A DNA stretch of 39,778 nt from JBCDBD01 sp039184335 (GCA_039184335.1 JBCDBD010000034.1:1-39778), one strand, 5' to 3'; shown: positions 9,018 through 17,034, counted from the first letter of the stretch. Notes: generated by a model not told the origin, from the letters alone. A program made the numbers and translations.

Positions 9018-9464
9018 TCACGTATTTTTTGACTTATAAAAAGTGCCTCCCACAAACAATGCCGCTGAAATAATCATCACATTTTTTATAATGTACTGCC
9101 CCTCTAAGGTTGGCATCAAATAATTACCATTTTGAAAGGTCACCCCAGGCAAAAAAAACAAGGGCATAAATGTGCCTACCATCTGAAAAAAGAGCAGTGC
9201 GATGGCAATTCTGGTCGTTTTATGAAATAGGAAGGTCAATCCGATGACAACCTCCCACCACCCGATGACCGTAAGCCATGCATCGGGGCTACCAAAAGGC
9301 AACCAAGCGACTGTAGCCTTTAAAAGGCCCTCAGCAGCAGACCATCCAAACGGCTTGAGAATACCAAACCAAAAAAAGATAATAGCGAAAGAAATACGAA
9401 CCGAGGGCATGCCCCACATCCGCATTCGCTTCGCTATTTTCTGGTCAATCGTTGTATAGTCCAT
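9018..9464 (-). CDS. DoxX-like membrane protein
   Basis: 148 residues with four hydrophobic segments (about 22-40, 60-80, 84-104 and 124-143). The phrases RISFAIIFFWFGILKPFG near the start and WLTVIGWWEVVIGLTFLF fit the DoxX/DoxD-like superfamily of small four-helix inner-membrane proteins. Some members form part of quinone-linked oxidoreductases, but most have no assigned function. It is a single gene with its own promoter, convergent with the small charged protein gene. Confidence 0.75.
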   Translation of the reverse strand: MDYTTIDQKIAKRMRMWGMPSVRISFAIIFFWFGILKPFGWSAAEGLLKATVAWLPFGSPDAWLTVIGWWEVVIGLTFLFHKTTRIAIALLFFQMVGTFMPLFFLPGVTFQNGNYLMPTLEGQYIIKNVMIISAALFVGGTFYKSKNT

Positions 9465-9486
9465 TCAGCGTATCATTGGTCCCTTA

Positions 9487-9518
9487 CAAAAATACGGTGC
9501 CAGTTTGATTTTGCCCAA
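9487..9518 (-). promoter_or_regulatory. Promoter of the DoxX-like gene
   Basis: On the minus strand, TATTTTTG (plus-strand 9487-9494) matches TAnnTTTG exactly, with TTG 21 bases upstream (9516-9518). It lies 22 bases before the start codon. Confidence 0.6.
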
Positions 9519-9599
9519 AATCCAAGTCATGCTTTAAACCAGTTATCAAGATATCTTTACCAATTATAAGTTCTTTGCTACTAGCAACAAACTTTTGCC

Positions 9600-9628
9600 T
9601 TGCCGTTAAGTAGCTTTCGGTAATTTTG
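9600..9628 (+). promoter_or_regulatory. Likely promoter of the 33-residue membrane ORF
   Basis: TTG (9600-9602), 18 bases, then TAATTTTG (9621-9628), an exact TAnnTTTG box. The start codon of the short ORF is at 9664. The only plus-strand reading frame it could serve before the opposing GH32 gene is that ORF. Apart from the two promoters and this ORF, I see nothing in 9465-9831. Confidence 0.5.
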
Positions 9629-9663
9629 GTTTATACGCTAACAAGCTAATTGCATTAAAACCG

Positions 9664-9765
9664 ATGAACACTTTAGACAAAAAGATTGGCTACGTACTCT
9701 GGTACCTTGTGGTTTCTTGCTCCATTTTCTTGTTGATTACCAGTTTGTACCGGTATATCAATTGA
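9664..9765 (+). CDS. 33-residue single-helix membrane peptide (candidate)
   Basis: ATG to TGA gives 33 residues: a polar head (MNTLDKKIGY), one hydrophobic helix (about 11-27, VLWYLVVSCSIFLLITS) and a short tail ending RYIN. Composition is right for a bitopic inner-membrane peptide, and an exact -7 box lies upstream. No homologue is recognised. It stands alone between two leftward genes. Short length makes chance possible. Confidence 0.4.
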   Translation: MNTLDKKIGYVLWYLVVSCSIFLLITSLYRYIN

Positions 9766-9831
9766 CAATTGCCTTCGACGAAAACGAACATCGATATAGG
9801 CCTTGGTCACCTTAATTCTACATCTTGGCCA

Positions 9832-11385
9832 TTACCATACCGATTGCATATGGCTTATTTTAAAATCATTTAGTTGAATTGTCTTATTTGAGGCATTGGT
9901 AATGATAAGTTCTCGATACGGTTCTAAGGGAAAAATCTGATCGGTCATGACAAAACGACCTTCATTGAAAAAAACCTCGATTGAAGACCAATCCAACAAA
10001 ATTCGAACCCTAACCTCATCGGTCCCTATATCATTTATGGGCATATGGTGTACCTTATTTCCAAACTCTGCCTGAAAATCTGTTCTTCCCGAATGCATCC
10101 GATTCAGAAAAAATGCTTCTTTCTTCGAGTCCATGGTCAAGATCAACGCCTCGCCCTGGCCATTCTTAAACATTAGCCTAAAATCCTTATCCTTGGTCTT
10201 GAACATGATTTCAGCTTGATTGAAATGATCAAACGAAAGGGTCTCGGAGCCTTTAGACGGAATGTCGACATCTTTTTCAACTTGTAGCCTTGACAACTTA
10301 TCGATGGCAGCGATAGGGAAGTTTTTCAACACGTAATCGCCATTGCTTTTTGTTAAGGACAATACCCTAGGTACTGTCATTGCGCTTCGCCATACTTTGG
10401 TCGGCGTGTTTCGGGCATAATCCCAATTGCTCATCCAGCCAATAAAAATACGTTCGTCATCTGGTGCATTATTGTAGGTCACCCCTGCATAATTGTCCGT
10501 GCCCCAATCCAACCATTTGGGTTCTTTTTGATTGGACTCGAACCGTTTGCCATCAAAATCGCCAACGAAATATTGTGTTCCACTGCCCCCATTGGGTGCT
10601 CCTGGGTTAATACTGATGATCAACACCCATTTTTCTTCGTCCATTCCAACTACCTTTATCGGAAATAAATCAGGACACTCCCAAACACCACCATGAGCAC
10701 CTTGGTTTTCACCAAAATCACTCAGGTACTGCCATTCCCTCAAATCATTTGAACGATATAATTTTGCACGGTCACCAGCCACCAGCACCATGATCCAGGT
10801 TTTAGTGGCTTCATGCCAGAAAACCTTGGGGTCACGAAAATCCTTGATTCCAGTATTTTCAATTACAGGATTCCTCCCATACTTTGTCCAAGTGTTGCCA
10901 TTATCCAAACTGTAAGCAATACCCTGGGTCTGAAAATCTTTTCGCCCTGCTTTTTCCCCTTCCATCGAATGATAGGTAAAAATGGCCACTAAAGGTATCT
11001 TATCCCCCACTCCAAATCCTGAAGTATTGTTCTTGTCGACTACTGCACTTCCCGAAAAAATAAGTCCATGTTCATCGGGATAAAGTGCAATAGGCCTATG
11101 CTGCCAATGTACCATATCGGTACTTATGGCATGGCCCCAATGCATCGGGCCCCAAACGATATCTTCTGGATAATATTGATAGAACAAGTGATAGACCCCT
11201 TCATGATAGAACAATCCATTCGGATCGTTCATCCACTTTTCTTGGGGTGAAAAATGAAATTGTGGGCGATAGGGTTCTTGATATCTTACGATACCGATAC
11301 TATCGGCATCCTCTGACTTTTCAACAGCATCCCTACATGCGGCAAAAAGAAAAACAACAACCAAAAACGTCTGTATTCCCGACAT
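9832..11385 (-). CDS. GH32 fructan-hydrolase lipoprotein (levanase/fructosidase-like)
   Basis: 517 residues from the ATG at 11385; a longer reading from 11472 would bury the signal sequence, so MSGIQTFLVVVFLFAACRD is the chosen start, with a lipobox-like Cys17. GH32 enzymes cut beta-fructosidic bonds in sucrose, inulin or levan. All three catalytic motifs are intact: WMNDPNG (nucleophile Asp54), FRDPK (transition-state stabiliser Asp185) and WECPDLF (acid/base Glu236). A five-bladed propeller is followed by the usual C-terminal beta-sandwich (from about 360). No SusC/SusD pair, fructokinase or sugar transporter lies nearby, so this is not a normal fructan utilisation locus. It is divergent from the rhodanese gene. 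Confidence 0.9.
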   Translation of the reverse strand: MSGIQTFLVVVFLFAACRDAVEKSEDADSIGIVRYQEPYRPQFHFSPQEKWMNDPNGLFYHEGVYHLFYQYYPEDIVWGPMHWGHAISTDMVHWQHRPIALYPDEHGLIFSGSAVVDKNNTSGFGVGDKIPLVAIFTYHSMEGEKAGRKDFQTQGIAYSLDNGNTWTKYGRNPVIENTGIKDFRDPKVFWHEATKTWIMVLVAGDRAKLYRSNDLREWQYLSDFGENQGAHGGVWECPDLFPIKVVGMDEEKWVLIISINPGAPNGGSGTQYFVGDFDGKRFESNQKEPKWLDWGTDNYAGVTYNNAPDDERIFIGWMSNWDYARNTPTKVWRSAMTVPRVLSLTKSNGDYVLKNFPIAAIDKLSRLQVEKDVDIPSKGSETLSFDHFNQAEIMFKTKDKDFRLMFKNGQGEALILTMDSKKEAFFLNRMHSGRTDFQAEFGNKVHHMPINDIGTDEVRVRILLDWSSIEVFFNEGRFVMTDQIFPLEPYRELIITNASNKTIQLNDFKISHMQSVW

Positions 11386-11435
11386 ATTTTTAATGCTCAA
11401 AACACCGAACAAGATAATGATATTTATGGGTCCAT

Positions 11436-11458
11436 GACCAAATATGGTATATTTGGTC
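11436..11458. promoter_or_regulatory. 23-base palindromic operator candidate over a -7 box
   Basis: GACCAAATAT (11436-11445), GGT, ATATTTGGTC (11449-11458): a perfect 10-3-10 inverted repeat in the short divergent region between the GH32 and rhodanese genes. TATATTTG (11448-11455), an exact plus-strand -7 element, lies inside its right arm, 16 bases before the rhodanese ATG. A dimeric regulator bound here would block that promoter. No good TTG is found at the expected -33 position, so activation is also possible. Confidence 0.5.
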
Positions 11459-11470
11459 TTGATCAAATAC

Positions 11471-11998
11471 ATGAGAACCTACATCACCATAATTGTTTTC
11501 TACCTTTTTCAAGGTACGGTATATGCACAAAATACCATTGAAGCCACCTTAAAAAAATTCAATAAGAACACTGTTGGGTATATTTCAGTTGCCGCCCTTT
11601 TGGTAGATAGTACTGCTGTTCTGCTTGACACCCGAAAAAAGGAAGAATTTGAAGTCAGCCATCTTCAAAATGCCCACTGGGTAGGATACCAAAAGTTTGA
11701 TATCGATCAGACGATTTCCAACATTCCGGACAAAGACACCCCAATTGTCGTGTATTGCTCTGTAGGGGTACGCTCAGAAGACATCGGTGAAAAACTGATA
11801 CAAGCAAGTTATACAAATGTAAAAAATCTGTATGGGGGTATCTTTGCATGGAAGAACCAAGGCAATCCTGTTTTTGATGCAAATGGCAACAAAACAGAAA
11901 AAGTACATGCCTTTAGTAAGCATTGGGGCAAATTGTTGACCAATGCCCAGAATATCTATACGACCAAATCAAAAAAGCTTGAAAAAACAGTCCACTGA
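11471..11998 (+). CDS. Exported rhodanese-domain protein
   Basis: 175 residues from the ATG at 11471; the upstream ATG at 11444 lies inside the palindromic promoter and would mask the signal peptide. MRTYITIIVFYLFQGTVYAQ is a signal peptide, so the protein is periplasmic. One rhodanese domain covers about 35-140: LLDTRKKEEFEVSHLQNAHW, then the active-site loop YCSVGVRS with Cys96 and a conserved GGIFAW. Rhodaneses move sulfur or bind oxyanions such as arsenate through the Cys loop. A secreted rhodanese heading an arsenosugar-type operon may act on an oxyanion or thiol, but this is inferred. The 3' end overlaps the next reading frame. Confidence 0.85.
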   Translation: MRTYITIIVFYLFQGTVYAQNTIEATLKKFNKNTVGYISVAALLVDSTAVLLDTRKKEEFEVSHLQNAHWVGYQKFDIDQTISNIPDKDTPIVVYCSVGVRSEDIGEKLIQASYTNVKNLYGGIFAWKNQGNPVFDANGNKTEKVHAFSKHWGKLLTNAQNIYTTKSKKLEKTVH

Positions 11999-12602
11999 AC
12001 TGCTTTTGATCTTTACCAGAAATCCTGAGTTGGGCAAATGCAAGACCCGATTAGCGGCAACCATAGGCGATAGGGCAGCCTTGGCTATCTACGAATTTCT
12101 ATTGCAACATACGGCTTCGATCACCAAAAACCTGAGATTGAAAAAATATGTCTGCTATTCAGAGGAAATCTGGGAAAACGATATATGGGATTCAAAAATT
12201 TTCACAAAAAAGCTCCAAAAAGGAATTGATCTGGGGGAACGAATGGCCAATGCCTTCGCAGCAGGTTTCGCTGGCGGTTTTCAAAAAATTGTCATTATCG
12301 GAAGCGATTTGTATGATCTATCACAAAATGATATCGAAATGGCATTTGAAGGCTTGAACTCGCATGATTTTGTGGTAGGCCCAGCTGAAGACGGCGGATA
12401 CTATTTATTGGGCATGAGTGTTCTAAAGCCCGAATTGTTTCGAGATAAGGCTTGGGGAACTGGAAATGTACTGAAACACACGCTCCTCGACCTGAAAAAT
12501 GAGGATTATGCTTTGCTTGAAACCAGAAATGACGTTGATTTGTATGAAGACATTATGAATATCGATGCATTTCAACCTTTTTTAAAGCACCTAAAAAAAT
12601 GA
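11943..12602 (+). CDS. TIGR04282-type (DUF2064) arsenosugar-associated transferase
   Basis: 219 residues if the ATG at 11943 is used, which overlaps the rhodanese gene by 56 bases. A TTG at 11979 (TTG AAA AAA CAG) would give a 207-residue protein beginning just before the conserved core, and may be the real start. The core is that of the DUF2064/TIGR04282 group, a nucleotide-sugar-transferase fold: LLIFTRNPELGKCKTRLA at the start, IIGSDLYDLS in the middle and FVVGPAEDGGYYLLG later. Family members sit in arsenosugar and related radical-SAM gene groups and probably form or attach a sugar. The end overlaps the phosphorylase start (ATGA). Confidence 0.83.
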   Translation: MPRISIRPNQKSLKKQSTELLLIFTRNPELGKCKTRLAATIGDRAALAIYEFLLQHTASITKNLRLKKYVCYSEEIWENDIWDSKIFTKKLQKGIDLGERMANAFAAGFAGGFQKIVIIGSDLYDLSQNDIEMAFEGLNSHDFVVGPAEDGGYYLLGMSVLKPELFRDKAWGTGNVLKHTLLDLKNEDYALLETRNDVDLYEDIMNIDAFQPFLKHLKK

Positions 12603-13414
12603 CACAGAAGCAACTACAGCAATCAGTAACCCATTTGAGAAACAAAGGGTTTGATGCCCCTGAGATAGGAATCGTATTGGGTACGGGATTGGGGCAGCTC
12701 GTTGCCCATATCGATGATAAGGTAGAGGCCCATTACAACCATATTCCACACTTTCCCTTGGCCACTGTAGAGTTTCACTCTGGCAAATTGATCTATGGGA
12801 CCATAGAAGGAAAAAAAGTAGTCGTCATGCAGGGGCGTTTTCATCTTTATGAAGGGTATGACTTTTTAGACATTACCTACCCTATCAGGGTGATGCACAT
12901 GCTTGGCATTAAAAGGTTATTTATTTCAAATGCAGCCGGAGCCATCAATCTCAACTTTAAAAAAGGGGATATCATGCTCATTGAAGACCACATCAATCTC
13001 CAAGGGGGATCTCCCTTGGCCTTTAAAAATGTGGGGGACTTTGGTGAACGGTTTGTTGACATGAGCGAGCCTTATGATAAAGAAATGCGTTTGAAAATTG
13101 AAAAAATTGCTAAAAAAGAAGCCATTGCATTACAAAAAGGAGTGTATGCCTCTGTGGTCGGCCCGCAATTGGAGACAAAGGCTGAATACCGAATGCTCAA
13201 AGTATTGGGTGCCGATGCCGTAGGTATGAGCACGGTACCTGAAGTAATTGTTGCCAACCATTTACGACTACCTATTGTAGCGGTTTCTGTATTGACCGAT
13301 GAATGCGACCCTGATAATTTACAACCTATTGATATTCAAGAGATTATTGAAATCGCTGGAGCAACAGAACCGAAAATGATCCAATTGTTCAAAGAATTAA
13401 TAAAGCAGATATGA
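12599..13414 (+). CDS. Purine-nucleoside phosphorylase
   Basis: 271 residues, trimeric PNP family (PNP/MTAP type). It splits purine nucleosides with phosphate to give base and ribose 1-phosphate. Motifs: GIVLGTGLGQL (phosphate loop), VEFHSGKLIYG, GRFHLYEGYD, FISNAAGAIN, then AVGMSTVPEVIVANH and VLTDEC near the C-terminus. In arsenosugar pathways a phosphorylase of this type is thought to remove adenine from the arsenic-bearing 5'-deoxyadenosine compound. Here it lies between the two best arsenosugar markers, with ATGA overlaps on both sides, which supports that specialised role over ordinary purine salvage. Confidence 0.9.
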   Translation: MTQKQLQQSVTHLRNKGFDAPEIGIVLGTGLGQLVAHIDDKVEAHYNHIPHFPLATVEFHSGKLIYGTIEGKKVVVMQGRFHLYEGYDFLDITYPIRVMHMLGIKRLFISNAAGAINLNFKKGDIMLIEDHINLQGGSPLAFKNVGDFGERFVDMSEPYDKEMRLKIEKIAKKEAIALQKGVYASVVGPQLETKAEYRMLKVLGADAVGMSTVPEVIVANHLRLPIVAVSVLTDECDPDNLQPIDIQEIIEIAGATEPKMIQLFKELIKQI

Positions 13415-14376
13415 GTTATTTAAATGCTACCCAAGAGTTGTATAAAGAAGCCGCATTGACCCCAGATGTTGGCTTGTGCTGTACCACCAATCCCATATGG
13501 CAGTTTCCCGGACTTTCGATTCCAAAAATTATGCAAGAAATGAACTATGGCTGCGGAAGTACGGTTTCGGCCCAAGACCTGATCGACAGCCCTAAAGTAC
13601 TTTATGTGGGTGTTGGCGGAGGTATGGAACTACTCCAATTTGCCTATTTCTCAAGACAAATAGGTGGTGTTACCGGAGTGGATTCCGTTGGTGAAATGCT
13701 GGAAGCATCTCGAAACAATTTCAAAACTGCAGAGAAAGAAAATGACTGGTTCCAAAGTGATTTTGTCAACTTGGTCAAAGGCGATGCCCTGAACCTTCCT
13801 GTCGAAGATGAAAGTATTGACGTTGCAGCACAGAACTGTTTGTTCAACATTTTTAAAATGGAAGACCTGAAAAAAGCAGTTGCTGAAATGTATCGTGTTT
13901 TAAAACCACATGGCCGTTTGGTGATGAGCGATCCCATTTGTGAACAACCTATGAGCGATGAATTGCGGAATGACGATAGACTGCGTGCACTTTGCCTAAG
14001 CGGAAGCATTCCCTTAAAAGAATATGTAAAAGTACTTACCGATGCCGGATTTGGCACTATTGAAATCCGTGCCCGAAAATCGTACCGGGTACTATCACCA
14101 AACCATTACCCCACTGACGAATTGATCTACATTGAATCCATTGAGATTGCAGCCATTAAAGACCCGATGCCCGAAGATGGCCCATGCGTCTTCACTGGTA
14201 AAACAGCCATTTATTATGGTAATGAAGAATACCTTGATGATGGAAAAGGACATGTTTTGCTCCAAAACCAGCCACTTGCCGTTTGCGACAAAACCGCTGC
14301 TGCCTTGGCCAAGGCCAGTGATGAGATTCATATCAGTGAGAGTACTTGGCACTATAACGGTGGGGGGTGTTGCTGA
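13411..14376 (+). CDS. arsM: Arsenite methyltransferase, arsenosugar type (ArsM)
   Basis: 321 residues. SAM-dependent methylation of As(III) is the expected reaction. The N-terminal section has the arsenosugar-ArsM signature: GLCCTTNP (Cys23, Cys24), then WQFPGLSIPKIMQEMNYGCG with Cys48. The SAM loop is VGVGGGMELL (about 66-75), followed by VTGVDSVGEML and a post-loop GDALNLPVEDESIDVAAQNC. Other cysteines that could bind arsenic include the one in SDPICEQ. The protein ends in GGGCC, a vicinal Cys pair that could bind or deliver arsenic. The start overlaps the phosphorylase stop (ATGA). The radical SAM partner ArsS, which usually accompanies this subtype, is not next to it. Confidence 0.88.
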   Translation: MSYLNATQELYKEAALTPDVGLCCTTNPIWQFPGLSIPKIMQEMNYGCGSTVSAQDLIDSPKVLYVGVGGGMELLQFAYFSRQIGGVTGVDSVGEMLEASRNNFKTAEKENDWFQSDFVNLVKGDALNLPVEDESIDVAAQNCLFNIFKMEDLKKAVAEMYRVLKPHGRLVMSDPICEQPMSDELRNDDRLRALCLSGSIPLKEYVKVLTDAGFGTIEIRARKSYRVLSPNHYPTDELIYIESIEIAAIKDPMPEDGPCVFTGKTAIYYGNEEYLDDGKGHVLLQNQPLAVCDKTAAALAKASDEIHISESTWHYNGGGCC

Positions 14377-14445
14377 TCAAAATTTGATTGGTACCGTAAG
14401 GTTTCCAGCAGACATCCTAATAGTTTAAGAAAATTTCTTAGGCGA

Positions 14446-15144
14446 ATGGCCCAAAAAGGCATTCTCGATATCAGTATAATCATTCCCGTTTTAAACGAGG
14501 CATCACAGATTGGTGGCCTATTGGCCTATCTGGCAGAAAACACTTCAAGCAAGGAAATCATCGTAGTGGATGGCGGTAGTTCTGACATGACCCCCACAAT
14601 TGTCGGTCAGTTCAATGTACGCTTTTTGAGTACGAAGAAGGGACGTGCCAAACAAATGAATTTTGGCGCGTCGCATGCAAAAGGAAATGTATTGTATTTT
14701 TTACATGCAGATACCTTGCCCCCAAGAAAATTTGACCACCTCATTACACAAGCCATTGAAAATGGTGCTGAATCTGGTTGCTTTCGGATGAAATTTGATA
14801 CCAAAAATATTTTTTTGAGGTTCTTTGCCTGGTTGTCACGTATCAACCATACGTTGTGCAGGGGCGGAGATCAATCGCTTTTTATCACCCAAAATGCCTT
14901 TCAAAGGAATAAAGGCTTTAATGAAGCCTATTTGATTTATGAAGACAGTGAATTTATAGGAAGATTGTACAAAGACACTGCATTTAAGGTGATTCCTGAT
15001 TATGTGATCACCTCGGCCCGCAAGTACCGCCAAAAAGGATGGCTCAAGGTACAGTACCATTTTGGCATGATCCACTTGAAAAATCATCTGGGAGCCAAAC
15101 CAGAAGAATTATATCGGTATTATCACAAAAACTTATTGACATAA
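14446..15144 (+). CDS. TIGR04283-type arsenosugar-associated family-2 glycosyltransferase
   Basis: 232 residues, GT-A fold. Motifs: ISIIIPVLNEASQIGGLL at the N-terminus, EIIVVDGGSSDMT, then GRAKQMNFGASHAKGNVLYFLHADTLPP (the ADT stretch stands in for the metal-binding DxD), and a later RGGDQSLF and YEDSEFI. This pattern is that of TIGR04283, a group found with arsenosugar genes and also in other radical-SAM loci. It would transfer or process the sugar of the arsenoribose unit. A 69-base gap separates it from arsM; it holds no reading frame and no terminator that I can see, so the genes are probably co-transcribed. Confidence 0.87.
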   Translation: MAQKGILDISIIIPVLNEASQIGGLLAYLAENTSSKEIIVVDGGSSDMTPTIVGQFNVRFLSTKKGRAKQMNFGASHAKGNVLYFLHADTLPPRKFDHLITQAIENGAESGCFRMKFDTKNIFLRFFAWLSRINHTLCRGGDQSLFITQNAFQRNKGFNEAYLIYEDSEFIGRLYKDTAFKVIPDYVITSARKYRQKGWLKVQYHFGMIHLKNHLGAKPEELYRYYHKNLLT

Positions 15145-15151
15145 AAACACC

Positions 15152-16060
15152 ATGGAGAAGAAAATTATCTGCGCACTATTGCTAACCACCATCCTATTCG
15201 GTACAGGATGCAAAAAAGAAAGCAAACCACCTGTAACAGAGGTTAAAGAGGAGGTGTTGGCATATAAAACTGCCAAAGCCCCATTAACTTGGATCAAAAA
15301 CCGTGTTTCCAAGGCAGAAGCCAGATTAAAAGCCAACGAAGCGGGCATGGTTATCTGGCAGGCCATGGAAGCACACGGAGGTCTGCAAAATTGGTACGAG
15401 AACGGGCCTGTCTCTTTTCGGTTCAACTACCAACCCTTAGATGGCGGCACCCCAAGGGACACCTATCAAACCATTGACACTTGGGGCAGTAAAGCGCGCC
15501 ATTACCAAGTTGGTGACTCCACTTCACAATACGGTTGGAACGGTCAACAAGCATGGGTCATCGCAAAAGACAGTACCACATTTACCTATAATACAAGATT
15601 CTGGTCATTAACCCCCTACTTTTTCATGGCACAACCATTTGTATTGGATGGTAAAGGGGTCAATCTTGAGCTACTTCCACAAAAAACGCATCAAGACAAA
15701 CTACAAGATGTTGTAAAGGTAACCTTCGATGAAGGAACAGGTGATGCCCCTGATGATTATTACATCCTATATTTTGATTCAGAAACACACCGATTATCGG
15801 TCATCCGCTATATCGTCTCCTATCCCGGATATTTTGAAAAGGGAAAACACCTCCCAGAAAAATTGATGGTCTTGCTTAGTTCACAAACCATTAACGGAAT
15901 CCTATTTCCCAAAAGCTATAAGACACATTGGCTTTTAGAAGACGAAACTGCCGGAGAACACATCACAACCATCGATTTAAGCAATGTAGTATTTTTACCT
16001 GGGTTGAAGGAAAACTATTTTGCCATACCTGAAGAAGCCAAGATTTTGGAGGGATTGTAA
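15152..16060 (+). CDS. Lipoprotein of unknown function
   Basis: 302 residues with a clear lipoprotein signal (MEKKIICALLLTTILFGTGC, Cys20), followed by KKESK. The mature part reads WQAMEAHGGLQNWYENGPVSFRFNY and later YYILYFDSETHRLSVIRY and KSYKTHWLLE. This resembles a group of Bacteroidota lipoproteins of the LolA/outer-membrane-lipid-binding shape, though I cannot name the family. It starts 7 bases after the TIGR04283 gene and so ends the arsenosugar-type operon. Its stop is 2 bases from that of the opposing LysM gene. A role in carrying a lipid product to the outer membrane would fit but is a guess. Confidence 0.75.
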   Translation: MEKKIICALLLTTILFGTGCKKESKPPVTEVKEEVLAYKTAKAPLTWIKNRVSKAEARLKANEAGMVIWQAMEAHGGLQNWYENGPVSFRFNYQPLDGGTPRDTYQTIDTWGSKARHYQVGDSTSQYGWNGQQAWVIAKDSTTFTYNTRFWSLTPYFFMAQPFVLDGKGVNLELLPQKTHQDKLQDVVKVTFDEGTGDAPDDYYILYFDSETHRLSVIRYIVSYPGYFEKGKHLPEKLMVLLSSQTINGILFPKSYKTHWLLEDETAGEHITTIDLSNVVFLPGLKENYFAIPEEAKILEGL

Positions 16061-16062
16061 TA

Positions 16063-17034
16063 TCAATCTTCATTAATCTGTAGATCGGCATAATCTTTCA
16101 GCATGCCATTGGCCAACCAATCGGTAATGGCTTTTTTATCAGATTTGACAGAAATTTTAGATTGTGTTCTTCTTGAACTGTCAGCAACCTCAACTAGGGT
16201 CAAGGTAGGTAGCGCATTTTTTGCCAAGAACAAGTTGTTTTTATGCGCAAAGACTTGGGGGCTTTTTTGTATGTCTTGTTGTATGCGATAGCCTTGAAAT
16301 GCATTCTTGATATTTTCTGCAAACTTTTCACCCGAACTGCTACTTTTGTGGTGATAGACCGAGACGTTAAGGGTTTTACTAGTGGTCAACCCATTCGCCC
16401 TTATGACCAGTAAACGTTGATAACTGCCCCTGTTCTTCAAATATCGCTTATTAACTGCATCAACATACTGTTGCAAGTTGTTTATGTTGTCCAACGGCAT
16501 TTCTTCGGCTTTTGACAAAGTATTTTGCCCATTTGGAAAGTTGGACAAATTACCCGCCACTTTTGCTTTGGTCAGCACATACACTTTTGCACCGTTGACC
16601 ATTAGTTCTTTTGCTAGGTTGATGACGACTTGCGCTGTAAACTTATTGCCCGCTTGACCGTCTTCAGAGATCAAATAGTACACTGCATTTCCCAACTTGT
16701 CGCTCTTAAGGGTGAGTGAGGCCAACTCCGCGTCAAAAATGGGCACTTCGGTTTGGTCAGTAAGCAGCACATATCGAGCCATATTTTTAAAGGAATCCGG
16801 CGCATTGGGCACCTTGTAAGTCTTGCCGACATGCAGCTCACTCCCATTTCTGATATCGTCTATATTGAGCTCGACGAAATCTTGGTAGTATTTGGCAGGA
16901 TCTAGCCCTTGCTTTCTCAATATGGAAAAAATTCCATCTCCCGGTTGCGCTATCACAACATCGAAATCATGCTGCCCGTGCACTAAAGATATGGTAAGGA
17001 ACACCCCAACGGGAAAAACAAGTATCCGTTTCAT
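16063..17034 (-). CDS. Exported LysM plus degenerate amidase-like protein
   Basis: 323 residues with a signal peptide (MKRILVFPVGVFLTISLVHG). A LysM-like domain covers about 26-76 (VVIAQPGDGIFSILRKQGLD to HVGKTYKVP). The rest (about 85-320) follows the strand and helix order of N-acetylmuramoyl-L-alanine amidases, for example LAKELMVNGAKVYVLT and a late TLTLVEVAD. The zinc-binding residues seem lost: the GHGG loop reads SEDGQAG and the SIHAN motif reads VIRAN (Arg212 for His). If so, it may bind peptidoglycan without cutting it. It sits 37 bases after the Omp85-like gene. The amidase relation is a reading by eye and could be wrong. Confidence 0.5.
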   Translation of the reverse strand: MKRILVFPVGVFLTISLVHGQHDFDVVIAQPGDGIFSILRKQGLDPAKYYQDFVELNIDDIRNGSELHVGKTYKVPNAPDSFKNMARYVLLTDQTEVPIFDAELASLTLKSDKLGNAVYYLISEDGQAGNKFTAQVVINLAKELMVNGAKVYVLTKAKVAGNLSNFPNGQNTLSKAEEMPLDNINNLQQYVDAVNKRYLKNRGSYQRLLVIRANGLTTSKTLNVSVYHHKSSSSGEKFAENIKNAFQGYRIQQDIQKSPQVFAHKNNLFLAKNALPTLTLVEVADSSRRTQSKISVKSDKKAITDWLANGMLKDYADLQINED

